A program made the position numbers and the translations under genes. The notes beneath the pieces are model-generated. The model had not been told where the DNA came from. It did no database searches and saw only the letters and a list, made by a program, of their open reading frames with translations. DNA of 12,656 bases. Origin: JAUMBM01 sp964441755 (lineage in GTDB: Bacteria > Bacteroidota > Bacteroidia > Chitinophagales > Saprospiraceae). Location: NCBI GenBank assembly GCA_964441755.1, contig CAYTVG010000042.1, forward strand, positions 1 through 12,656, in the 5' to 3' direction. Shown in pieces: positions 1 through 7,800 of the stretch (the stretch's first letter is position 1; every line of letters begins with the position of its first letter).

Positions 1-3000
1 CTACGGGCCTGCGGATGGTGGAGCAGCTGCAGCTGTACGCCTACCACGGGCAGGCAGTGCCGGCAGTGAGTTTTTTCAACGGTATCGAAGTGTGCCGGCC
101 GATCGTGTGCCAGCTGGCCTCGGTAACGGCAGGGGTGCAGACGGCCTGCGACGGGCAGACGAACACCTATGACCAGTCGCTGCTGCTGACGTATACGAGC
201 GCAGCCCCTGCGGGCGGACAGCTGGAGATCAACGGGCAGTCGTATGCGATGACGGCCGGGGCGCTGCAGGATACCATCACGCTGACAGGCCTGCCTTCGG
301 ACGGACAGGGGGTGAGCGTGAGTGTGAGCGTTGCGGGCGAAAACCCGCTCTGTGCACAGACCTACAACAACCTGTTTACGGCGCCGGGTGACTGTGTGGC
401 GCCGCAAATCAGTTGTCCTGGCAGTGTGACGGTCTCGTCGTCTCAGGACAGCTGCGGGGCGGTGGTGAGCTATGCCCTGCCGACAGCGACGGACAACTTC
501 GCGGGGGTGATGCTGAGCCGCACGGGCGGCCCTGCGAGCGGAAGCTTTTTTGCGCTGGGAGCGACGACGGTGAGCTGGCGGGCAACAGATGCTGCGGGCA
601 ACACGGCCGACTGCTCGTTTGTGGTGACGGTAAACGATGTGGCTCCGCGGGCGCTGTGCCGGGATGTGTCGGTTTATCTGGACGATAACGGTGAGGCGGC
701 TATTGCGGTGGCGGACATCGATGCGGGCTCGGCAGACAACTGCGGCATTGCCTCGCGGGTGCTGAGCAATATGTCCTTTGACTGCGACAGCACGGGTGCG
801 CGCAGCGTACAGTTGACGGTGACGGACAGTGCAGGGCTTACGGCTGTGTGTACTGCGACGGTGACGGTGGCTGATACGACAGCACCGGTGCTGGTGTGCC
901 GCAGCAGTACGCTGGTGCTGACGACGGGTAACACCCTAAACCTGCAGGAATCAGACGTAGTAGACCAGCTCAACACGGCAGACAACTGCGGTATCAGCAG
1001 CATCAGCATACCGTCGCTGAGTTTCAACATCGGCAATGCGGGTCTGATTGTGCCCATACAGGTGAGTGCGGTGGACGTATCGGGTAACAGCAGCAGCTGT
1101 GTCGGCAGCGTGCAACTGGTATCGGGCGATGATCCCTACCAGGGCTGGAGTGTCGACAATCCTTCGGGCTATACCTATACCGCCAACCTGACGGCACAGC
1201 TGGTGATCGACGGGGAAGTGGACAATGACACGAGCAAGGTGGTGGCACTGCTGTCGGGCAGTGAGGTGCGGGCGGTGAATACGCCGGTGCGCATCGGCAC
1301 GCAGGTGTTCCACTTCTTTACAATCTACTCGAATGTAGCCGGCGGAGAGCGGCTGCAGATAAAGCTGTACGACCCGTCGACGGAGGCAGTGCTGACGTCT
1401 GTGGACAGCTTCACCTTCCGGCAGCAGACGGTGACGGGCTCACTGGATGCGCCTTACGAGCTGTCGTTCAGCTCGGACGGGGATCTGCTGATCAGCATGG
1501 AGGCGATACCGGGGCAGCGGCGGCTGCAGGGGATGGACTTCCGGCCGGTGGCGCTGCGGGATTATCTGAACCAGCGGGACAGTGACCCGATTGTGTGGGA
1601 GGTGTCGGATAACCCCTACTTTGCGACGGTGGTCAGCAATGATACTTTATATGTTTCCCCTGTGAGTACAAGCTGGACAGGCAGTACCAGCCTTGCGATA
1701 CAGGCCACGGAGCAGACGCTGAATGCCTACACGGCAGCGAGCAGTCTTTCGCTGGAGATACTGCCGGGCTATGCGGGTCCTTCATTTGAGACCGTACCAC
1801 CGCAGTACGCGGCACCAGGAGAGGCTTTCGACACAATATCACTAGCTGATTACGAGACGACTTACACGGGCAGCTGCCTGAACTATAGTTTATCCCCCCT
1901 GCTTCCGGAGGCCATGATCCCCCCCTTGCCATTGCCTGCCTGGAGCGTCAACGGTGCTGCCTACAGCCACACCATGAGTGTGACCCTGCAGGCGCGCTAC
2001 ACGCCTGACTACCTGTTTAGTCATGCCGACGACCGGGTGGCCGCCTTCATTGGCGGTCAGCTCCGGGGCGTGGCCTCAGCCCAGGTGCTGGGCGGACGTC
2101 GGCTGTTTTTGCTGCAGGTATACAACAACCAGGTGCAGGGAGCAAGTGTGGAGCTGCGGCTGTACAGCGGTGCGCTGGGGCGCGAGTTTGTGCTTGCCGA
2201 GCCGCTGACCTTCAGTTCGGGCGGACAGGTAGGTACACCCGACAGTCCGCTGAGTGCAGACTTTGCGCCGGTGCTGGTGAGCCTTGCGGCGGACGGCCAA
2301 CTGCTGGTGAGCCTTCGGGACACGAGCTGGCAGGGCAGCCTGTCGGTGATGGCCAAGGCGGCAGACTGCGACTTTAGTGAAGAGCTGCAGGCGGACACCC
2401 AGATCGACTACTGCCGCGGTGTTGACACCGACGGTGATGGCTACTGCGACTTTCTGGATCCCGATCCGCTGGATGCCTGCGTGCCTGACCGGCTCAACAG
2501 CGCATGTGACTTTGACGGTGACGGGGTGTATGCCGATGTGGATCCGGATGATGAAGATCCCTGTGTGCCGGGGATACTGCTAGCCGCACAGGCTGTGCAG
2601 CACCCGAGCTGTGCAGGCAGCACAGACGGCTCATTTATCCTGCAGTTGTCGAGTGCTTACTGCAGTGGCGGCAGCTTTGATGTGCGGATGATTGAGGCAG
2701 CAACGGGCGCTACAAGACTGCTGGGCAGCAATGTGACGCTGCCGGCCAGCATAGCAGTGGCAGATGTGGGCGTAGGCAGCTACGGCATAGAACTGTCGAT
2801 CGCCAGTGCGGGCGGCTGCACGATTCCTACAGTCTGCTATCCTGCACTGACACCCGGCCTAGCGGTGCTCGTCAGTCAGGATACAACCCCTCCGGTGCTG
2901 GTGGTGCGCGACGGCAGCCAGCAGTTGCAGCAGCAACTGCAGCAGGCCTACAGCGCCGATGCCGATGACTGCGCAGCCAACCTAAGCTGGACGGTGGAAG

Positions 3001-4433
3001 TGCAGGACAACTGCAGTCTGCCGGGCTACCGGCCGACGCTGGCAGCGGTGCTGACGGCGGTGGGGGTATCCCCAGCCCCGGCGCTGAGCGTGACAGGCCC
3101 CGATGCGAATCAGCGCTACAGCCTGTCGATGCGCCTGCCGGTGGGCAGCCACCGGCTGGAGCTGACGGGTACGGACACCGACGGCAATGAGACGGTTATT
3201 AGCTATACATTTGATATTATGGACAACACAGCCCCGGTGGCAGTATGCCGCGATGCAACGGTAGCCCTGGGGACAGACGGAACATTCACACTAACGGGAG
3301 AACTGCTGGACGGCGGCTCCACCGACAACTGCGGCATTACGAGCCGGACAGTGGAAGGCGGCAGCCTGCTGAGCTGTGCGCAGGCCGGAGAAGAGGTGGT
3401 GCGCAGCCTGCGGGTGACGGACGCTGCGGGCAACAGCAGCAGCTGCGAAGCCGTCATCACGGTTGATGGCGGCAGCGGCCTGCCTGCCGGCTGGCAGGCA
3501 GTATCCGTGGGCGGCACTACGGGCAGTGTAGACTGGGGAGCCTGCAGCGATGAGCTGGTGATCAGTGCAGCGGGCACGCTGGGCGGCGGTAACGACGCCT
3601 ACTACGGCGTACAGCGGCAGCTGTGCGGCGATGGCGAGCTGCGGGCGCGGATCGTAGGGCTTACCGGCAGCGGCTGGGGCGGCATACAGCTGCGGGAGAC
3701 CAATGCGGTGCTGTCGAAAAAGGTGCTGCTGAAAAACAACATGCTGCCCTTCATCCGGCGCGAGGTGAGAAGCCAGACGGGCGGGCAGCTGCAGTCACAG
3801 CAGCTTTTTTTACCCAACCAAAGCTGGCTGCGGCTGGTGCGCAGCGGCAATGATTTTATAGGCTACAGCTCGGCCGACGGCCAGAGCTGGCAGTCGATCT
3901 TCTTCTTTGCCATCCCGATGGGGCAGTGCATCGAGCTGGGGCTGTTTGCAGAGAGTACGGGCAGTGAACAGGCGGTGGTGCGCTTCACGGATGTGCAGGT
4001 AATCGGCCTGTCGGAAGGTACGGACGATAATCCTGCTTATCTGCAGGCGGAGAACACAGCAGGGGAGGGATATGACAGGCCTGCAGGCAGCAATGTTGCC
4101 GGACTGCAGACAGCAGTACGGCCGTCGCAGTGGCTGTCTATACTGCCCAATAATCCCGAAGCCGGTGCAAGTTCTGCAAACCAAACAGCCAACAATCAGC
4201 CGGTATTGATTTCGATCTATCCCAATCCTGCATCGGAGGTAGTATATATCAAAGGAGCAGCAGGTATGGACATCGAGTGGTACAACCTGCTGGGTCAGCG
4301 TGTACGGCGGGATGCGATCGTGAGCGATGAAAGCAGACTGAGCGTTGCAGGTATGTCGCAAGGTGTGTATTACCTCAAGCTGATACAGCAGGCAGAGGAA
4401 GTAGCGCAACTGCGACTGCTGCTCGGTAGGTAA
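1..4433 (+). CDS. Large modular T9SS-secreted surface protein (HYR / TSP3 / DUF1349-like / type-A sorting domain), 5' partial
   Basis: The frame is open from the left edge (first full codon at base 3) to the TAA at 4431-4433. The first in-frame ATG, at 15, has no signal peptide after it and falls just before a repeat module, so the real start lies upstream. Counting from that Met there are 1472 residues. Order of modules: Bacteroidota secreted-protein repeat (about 34-127), three HYR-like modules (128-366), beta-rich module A1 (378-495), linker region, module A2 (643-766), TSP3 stretch (803-853), SprB-like repeat (857-945), two HYR-like modules (956-1152), DUF1349-like sandwich (1156-1332), and a T9SS sorting domain (1396-1472). 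No catalytic motif is visible. Paired cysteines in the HYR modules fit an exported, oxidised protein. Role inferred: adhesin or matrix protein released or anchored through T9SS. It is visibly GC-richer than the next gene. The protein class is secure; the exact function is unknown. Confidence 0.93.
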   Translation, partial: TGLRMVEQLQLYAYHGQAVPAVSFFNGIEVCRPIVCQLASVTAGVQTACDGQTNTYDQSLLLTYTSAAPAGGQLEINGQSYAMTAGALQDTITLTGLPSDGQGVSVSVSVAGENPLCAQTYNNLFTAPGDCVAPQISCPGSVTVSSSQDSCGAVVSYALPTATDNFAGVMLSRTGGPASGSFFALGATTVSWRATDAAGNTADCSFVVTVNDVAPRALCRDVSVYLDDNGEAAIAVADIDAGSADNCGIASRVLSNMSFDCDSTGARSVQLTVTDSAGLTAVCTATVTVADTTAPVLVCRSSTLVLTTGNTLNLQESDVVDQLNTADNCGISSISIPSLSFNIGNAGLIVPIQVSAVDVSGNSSSCVGSVQLVSGDDPYQGWSVDNPSGYTYTANLTAQLVIDGEVDNDTSKVVALLSGSEVRAVNTPVRIGTQVFHFFTIYSNVAGGERLQIKLYDPSTEAVLTSVDSFTFRQQTVTGSLDAPYELSFSSDGDLLISMEAIPGQRRLQGMDFRPVALRDYLNQRDSDPIVWEVSDNPYFATVVSNDTLYVSPVSTSWTGSTSLAIQATEQTLNAYTAASSLSLEILPGYAGPSFETVPPQYAAPGEAFDTISLADYETTYTGSCLNYSLSPLLPEAMIPPLPLPAWSVNGAAYSHTMSVTLQARYTPDYLFSHADDRVAAFIGGQLRGVASAQVLGGRRLFLLQVYNNQVQGASVELRLYSGALGREFVLAEPLTFSSGGQVGTPDSPLSADFAPVLVSLAADGQLLVSLRDTSWQGSLSVMAKAADCDFSEELQADTQIDYCRGVDTDGDGYCDFLDPDPLDACVPDRLNSACDFDGDGVYADVDPDDEDPCVPGILLAAQAVQHPSCAGSTDGSFILQLSSAYCSGGSFDVRMIEAATGATRLLGSNVTLPASIAVADVGVGSYGIELSIASAGGCTIPTVCYPALTPGLAVLVSQDTTPPVLVVRDGSQQLQQQLQQAYSADADDCAANLSWTVEVQDNCSLPGYRPTLAAVLTAVGVSPAPALSVTGPDANQRYSLSMRLPVGSHRLELTGTDTDGNETVISYTFDIMDNTAPVAVCRDATVALGTDGTFTLTGELLDGGSTDNCGITSRTVEGGSLLSCAQAGEEVVRSLRVTDAAGNSSSCEAVITVDGGSGLPAGWQAVSVGGTTGSVDWGACSDELVISAAGTLGGGNDAYYGVQRQLCGDGELRARIVGLTGSGWGGIQLRETNAVLSKKVLLKNNMLPFIRREVRSQTGGQLQSQQLFLPNQSWLRLVRSGNDFIGYSSADGQSWQSIFFFAIPMGQCIELGLFAESTGSEQAVVRFTDVQVIGLSEGTDDNPAYLQAENTAGEGYDRPAGSNVAGLQTAVRPSQWLSILPNNPEAGASSANQTANNQPVLISIYPNPASEVVYIKGAAGMDIEWYNLLGQRVRRDAIVSDESRLSVAGMSQGVYYLKLIQQAEEVAQLRLLLGR
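114..395 (+). other. Bacteroidota secreted-protein repeat module (protein domain)
   Basis: The translated segment opens with LASVTAGVQTACDGQTNTYD and closes with LFTAPGDC. It carries the pattern 'TAG.QT.CD..TNTY...L.VTY..APA.G.L.INGQS' that I recognise as a recurrent beta-sandwich module in large T9SS proteins, usually present in tandem. It stands immediately before the first HYR module. Its presence this close to the left edge suggests that further copies lie upstream. I cannot give it a reliable Pfam name. Confidence 0.5.
396..1112 (+). other. Three tandem HYR-like modules (protein domains)
   Basis: The first module (396-638) is a classical HYR domain: 'ISCPGSVTV', then 'CGAVVSYALPTATDN', then 'GATTVSWRATDAAGN' and 'CSFVVTVND'. 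The second (639-875) and third (from 876) begin 'APRALCRD' and 'TAPVLVCRS' and keep the 'DNCGI' and 'VTDSAG/VDVSGN' signatures. HYR domains are Ig-fold relatives found in extracellular adhesion proteins. Each module has cysteines spaced as in the family. Boundaries are good to within a few residues; function is inferred from the family. Confidence 0.85.
1140..1497 (+). other. Beta-rich module A, first copy (protein domain)
   Basis: The segment starts at a Trp-Ser-Val motif and contains 'SKVVALLSGSEVRAV', 'VFHFFTIYSNVAGGERLQIK' and 'DSFTFRQQTVTGSLDAPYEL'. The same plan recurs at 1941-2310 ('DDRVAAFIGGQLRGVA', 'LFLLQVYNNQVQGASVELRL', 'LTFSSGGQVGTPDSPL'). This all-beta module is widespread in T9SS cargo proteins; I do not know an established name for it. 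A second, more variable segment containing 'DYLNQRDSDPIVWEVSDNP' follows this copy. Confidence 0.6.
1941..2310 (+). other. Beta-rich module A, second copy (protein domain)
   Basis: This is the paralogous copy of the module at 1140-1497 and is closer to the family's usual form, with 'DDRVAAFIGGQLRGVA' followed by a beta strand pair and 'GTPDSPL'. The two copies have clearly diverged in sequence, so the duplication is old. A proline-rich linker (LSPLLPEAMIPPLPLP) encoded by two C-runs joins it to the upstream region. Confidence 0.6.
2421..2574 (+). other. Short thrombospondin type-3-like calcium-binding stretch (protein domain)
   Basis: The translation contains 'DTDGDGYCDFLDPDPLDAC' and then 'CDFDGDGVYADVDPDDEDPC'. 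The D-x-D-G-D-G loops are the calcium-coordinating motif of TSP3 repeats, and the cysteines between loops fit the TSP3 pattern. Such stretches stiffen or space modules in calcium-dependent surface proteins. The giant gene downstream carries a much longer array of a different TSP3 subtype. Confidence 0.8.
2583..2850 (+). other. SprB-like repeat (protein domain)
   Basis: The segment reads 'HPSCAGSTDGSFILQLSS', then about 50 residues on 'VGVGSYGIELSIASAGGC'. This matches the plan of SprB repeats (C-x-G-x-x-D-G near the start, a G-x-Y strand and a terminal G-C), modules known from gliding-motility adhesins of Bacteroidota. Only one copy is visible, and the central G-G-x-x-P-Y-x-Y element is poorly conserved, so the assignment is moderate. 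Confidence 0.5.
2880..3471 (+). other. Two further HYR-like modules, the first with a glutamine-rich insertion (protein domains)
   Basis: The first begins 'DTTPPVLVVRDGS', continues through the tract QQLQQQLQQ and 'VQDNCSLPGYRPTLAAVLTA', and ends 'GSHRLELTGTDTDGNETV'. It is longer than a standard HYR module (about 113 residues). The second begins 'NTAPVAVCRDATVAL' and carries 'DNCGITSRTVEGG' and 'LRVTDAAGNSSSCEAVITV', very close in plan to the second HYR-like module near the window's left end. Both are probably structural adhesion modules. Confidence 0.75.
3480..4010 (+). other. DUF1349-like / concanavalin-like beta-sandwich (protein domain)
   Basis: About 177 residues follow the last HYR-like module. 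The recognisable order is 'GGGNDAYYGVQRQLCGDGEL', a strand with 'WGGIQLRETN', 'LKNNMLPFIRREV', 'WLRLVRSGNDFIGYSSADGQ' and a terminal 'VRFTDVQVIG'. This is the layout of DUF1349-type lectin-like sandwiches, often seen in bacterial extracellular proteins and carbohydrate-active enzymes. Carbohydrate binding is a possibility only; I can see no defined ligand site. Confidence 0.65.
4200..4430 (+). other. T9SS type-A C-terminal sorting domain (protein domain)
   Basis: The last 77 residues contain 'ISIYPNPASEVVYI', 'IEWYNLLGQRVRR' and 'MSQGVYYLKLIQ', ending 'LRLLLGR'. This is the canonical Por secretion system type-A signal: the Y-P-N-P start, the N-L-L-G-Q strand and the G-x-Y-x-L-K strand. In the family it directs export across the outer membrane by T9SS and is usually cleaved, often with attachment to A-type LPS. 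It sets the cellular location of this gene's product and identifies the phylum. Confidence 0.92.
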
Positions 4434-4514
4434 TATTCTCTGTCGTGTTGAGCACAAACAGATCGGTAACTCGTTAGGAGCAGACAGATAAATAGTAGAA
4501 TTGTTCATCGTGTG

Positions 4515-4554
4515 ATGCCGGGTTGAATTTTTTTTCAATCCGGCATTGTTTTTT
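4515..4554 (+). terminator. Intrinsic (rho-independent) terminator of the upstream gene
   Basis: The arms ATGCCGGGTTGAA (4515-4527) and TTCAATCCGGCAT (4534-4546) form a 13-bp stem with one G-T wobble and a six-T loop. The tail TGTTTTTT (4547-4554) follows directly. It lies 82 bases after the stop codon at 4433. Because the A-rich mirror on the other strand is weak, it is read here as a plus-strand terminator. It implies that the downstream gene has its own promoter. Confidence 0.9.
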
Positions 4555-4586
4555 AATCAACTGTAAATCATTTGTTTGTTGTGTTT

Positions 4587-4656
4587 TGTAAGGGTTTGAT
4601 AAGCCAGTTGTAAGGTTTTTGTAAACATGCCGCCGGTGGTTGTACGAATGATGTAA
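4587..4656. repeat. Three imperfect direct repeats of a TGTA-type 16-mer (possible operator)
   Basis: TGTAAGGGTTTGATAA (4587-4602), TGTAAGGTTTTTGTAA (4609-4624) and TGTACGAATGATGTAA (4641-4656) share a TGTA start, a G at position 6 and a TAA end, spaced 22 and 32 bases apart. The second and third also share a longer frame, TTGTA...TGTAAAC. They lie 100-170 bases before the giant gene, where a regulator could bind. In AT-rich DNA this could be chance; no regulator is known for it. Confidence 0.3.
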
Positions 4657-4709
4657 ACAGGGATAGTTAGGTGAATGAAGGACCGCCAAATAATTTCGTG
4701 GGAAGAAAT

Positions 4710-4718
4710 CCCCCCCCC
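4710..4718. repeat. C9 homopolymer upstream of the giant gene
   Basis: Nine consecutive C lie 39-47 bases before the ATG at 4757, immediately before the weak promoter-like box at 4722-4730. Runs of this length can change length by slipped-strand mispairing. If the box is the real -7 element, the run sits between the -33 and -7 regions, where a length change would alter promoter spacing. Seen directly: the tract and its position. Inferred: any effect on expression. Confidence 0.6.
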
Positions 4719-4721
4719 TTG

Positions 4722-4730
4722 TAGTATTTG
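4722..4730 (+). promoter_or_regulatory. Weak candidate -7 promoter box of the giant gene
   Basis: TAGTATTTG resembles the Bacteroidota -7 consensus TAnnTTTG but has three bases rather than two between TA and TTTG. No good TTG-type -33 element is visible at the expected distance. It lies 27 bases before the start codon. A second near-match, TAATTTCG (4691-4698), has one mismatch to the consensus. Treat both as suggestions only. Confidence 0.2.
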
Positions 4731-4756
4731 AAATAAATGTTTAACAAATCAATCTT

Positions 4757-4858
4757 ATGATCAAAATGATGCTACGATTACCTAGCGGCACAGCCTTTTA
4801 CGGTCTGCTGCTGTTAAGTCTGCTGCTCATCAGCAGCAGGCATCAGCTGTGGGGGCAG
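4757..4858 (+). other. Sec signal peptide of the giant protein
   Basis: The N-region carries K3 and R7. A hydrophobic core rich in Leu (residues 14-25) follows, then a polar stretch ending in WGQ with Ser-Ser-Ala after it. Cleavage near residue 34 is plausible. There is no lipobox cysteine, so it is a Sec type-I signal rather than a lipoprotein signal. This delivers the protein to the periplasm, the entry point for T9SS. Confidence 0.85.
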
Positions 4859-7800
4859 TCGTCGGCCGGCAATGCCATGGCGGAACGGCAGCTGGCGCAG
4901 GCAGCGGAGGGCCTGTTCTTTGAAAAGAACGTCGGCCAGCATGAAGCTGCTTACAAGTATGTGGCGGTAGACCGACAGGCCACCTACTTTTTTATGCGCG
5001 ACGAAATTCGTGCAACTGTGGTAAATGCTGAGAAAACCCAGTCCTTCACTTACGGGATGCGCTTTGTGGGCGCTAATCCGGATTTGGGACTGCACGGCAT
5101 GGGCCCGCCCGTGCGGGGCAGCATGGGGCAGACCAATGTGTTGCAGGGAGAAAATTTCATCAGGGATATTCCCATGCAGCAGCGCTTGCGCTATGCAAAT
5201 GTCTGGAATGGTATTCATGCCGTCTTCAGTGAAAGTGAGGAGGGGATGAAATATGACTTTGTTGTACAGCCGGGGGCAGATCCGGCGGATGTGCAGTTGG
5301 AGCTCACGGGAGTCACCAACCTGCATGTAACCGGAAAGGGGGAACTTGCCTACACAACGCCCTTCGGTGAACTTGTAAAAGGCAGGCCGCTGACCTATCA
5401 GCTAATTGACGGGCAGCAGCGCGAGGTAGAAAGCGCTTATGTGGTTGATGGCAATAAACTGTCATTTCGCGTGGGTGATTATAATCCGGACTATAAGCTT
5501 ATCATCGATCCTGTAGCCCTCAAGTGGACGACAGTACTCGGCGGGACAACCCATTTTGAGGTTTATGACATCGAACTGGATGAAGCTGCCGGGAAGCTGT
5601 ACATGACAGGATTAGAGCGGGGAATTGTATATCCTTCCAATATCGGACTTCCCGGACCGGTAAACGGGGATGTCAATCACGCTTTTGTCATGTGTATGAA
5701 AGCTGATGGTAGTGAAATATTGTGGAAGACAGAGATACGTACGACAAGCAACCACTCAGGCGAGGGAAGAGGTGTTATATTAGACGCTGAAGGGAATGTC
5801 TACGTGACTGTTTTAACAAATGGCTGGACGAATCCCTACAGTGGCGTCAACCCGGAAGTTGCCGGGGTCGTGACCAATCCGGCTAGTGGTAGTTACAGGT
5901 ACATGGTGTCATTGTTTAAATTCAACCCCAGCGGGGATCAGCTTAAATATTTTTCGTACCTGATTGACCCTGTACCTAATGTTCTTGGGCATTGGAGTTA
6001 TTACCTGGATCAACACCAGCCGATGGTCTTTGATAACCAGGGACGATTGGTATTACCTGTGTTGCATCAATTTAACTGGAATTATACCGGTCCTTTTGCG
6101 CAGAATGCCTTTTCTGCTAAACCTGGTAGTTTGTTTTCACTGGAGCAGCCAAATTCACGCGTTTTTACGGCTATGCTTACCCTCGATACGGAAACGGCCG
6201 GGGCTGATGGCCTCGTATCTTGTGGTCTTGTGGATGCTACGATTACAGGTCTTGAAAAAGATGCGGCCGGCAATATTTACATGACTGGTCTCATATGGCG
6301 GAATCGCAATGGCAGCTGGAATTTTGAACGTCCTTACTTCACCAACAGGCATGTTTCAACAGACGTCCTGAACAGTGGCAAATGGGCCTATCCGCCTGTA
6401 TTAATAAAACTCAATCCCGATCAGACAGAAGTACTTTATGGCTCTATCATAGGCCTTGAAAGAACACGGGATGACGATTATTACGAAGGATCTTACAATG
6501 AGAACCTGTCGGTTACGCCCGATGGAGATGTTTATATCGCCAATACGTATTATATCTATCCTGACAACAATGGCGATATCAGCGCTTTTGTACACCCGGC
6601 CGATAAACAACTCGTCATGCAGGATTTCTACGATCCGAGTTGTGGCGGCTGGTGTTATATGATGCAGGTGGTGGAAAAGTATGCGGCAGGTAATTACCAG
6701 GAATGTGAGTGGGTCGTAAAATATCCTAGTTCATGGTACTACTATTCACCCGAAATAGAAGTAGATGCCGACAGAGGGATCGTGCATGTATTGTCGGTCG
6801 TCAGTACCTACGGGCTACCGGGTTACGAGCCGGTCACTACAGAAGGGGCACTGCAAAGTAGCAGACATATTATATCTCCTACGAATCAAAATAGTCATTA
6901 TTCGTATTATATGCAGTTGAGTACGGCCGGTGATTTGCTGTATGCTTCTGTCGTCTCTCCCGATGATGCAGGTGATTCGTACGATGCAGCCGCCAATGGT
7001 TTGGAGGTCAATTTGACGACGGGCGAGGCCTACCTTGTAAGGGCAGTTCTGAACAACGACAACACCAAGGAATTCATAACACCTTCCTACCGGGATTACG
7101 AGACCGGCCAGCAGGTGGAGGTCCTGAGTGGTAGTCAGATTCCTGTGCAGAACGGTCAGGGGAAGACCAGCCTCATGGTCATGCATCCGGCTCATCCGGG
7201 TCCCAATGTTATCAATGATTTTCCGGTCGGAGATGATGAATTCTGCCTCGGATCAATCATCGGCATTGGCGACGACAGACGCCCGATGGAGGGCAATAAG
7301 CTGACGTTTACCAGCGGCGATGGCTCAAGCGAAGAACACAATCTACCCGATATCTACCGGGAGGGGGTGCGTTTCGCACACCCGGCACCACCGCCGGCAG
7401 TACCTGTGTACCAGTGGCAGCGTAGTTTCATGGCCGCGGGGGATACCGAATTTGGTCCGTGGGAAGATATGCCGGGTGCCAATAAGCAGGTGCTGAGTCC
7501 GCAGCAGGCGAGCAACCCCGGTACCATCCGCTACCGCCGCCGGTTGACGGTTGACGGCTATACGACCATCAGCAACGAAATAGAAGCGGTTGTCAATGCT
7601 GCACCCCTGGATATGCAGATCAGTGGCCCGCAGGATGCTGTCTACTATTGTAATGATAACCAGCAAAGCCTGCCCATTACCGTCAGCAATACAGGAGGTA
7701 ACATCTCCTGGCAGTGGTATGAGGGCTATACGCCTATTGACAACAGCCTTATAACCCCTGCATCTGGCACCAATCAGGATCCTGCCAGCTTCAGCGCAGC

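Larger units (their letters stand above)
4434..4756. other. Intergenic region between the two large genes
   Basis: This 323-base stretch is AT-richer than either gene. It holds the terminator of the upstream gene, three imperfect direct repeats (4587-4656), a C9 run and a weak promoter-like box before the next start. Short minus-strand frames exist here, but they cross the terminator and have no coding character. I see no tRNA or other RNA gene. Confidence 0.8.

Noticed and set aside
15..17. ATG at 15 as the true start of the first gene
   Set aside because: The frame is open upstream of it to the window edge and no signal peptide follows, although the product ends with a T9SS signal that requires Sec export. 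The start must lie outside the window.
3810..4538. Minus-strand frame of 242 codons
   Set aside because: It overlaps the T9SS sorting domain of the first gene and begins inside the terminator hairpin. No recognisable domain or start signal is present.
4474..4689. Minus-strand 71-codon frame in the intergenic region
   Set aside because: It runs through the terminator hairpin and has a low-complexity, non-coding look with no ribosome-binding site or homology that I recognise.
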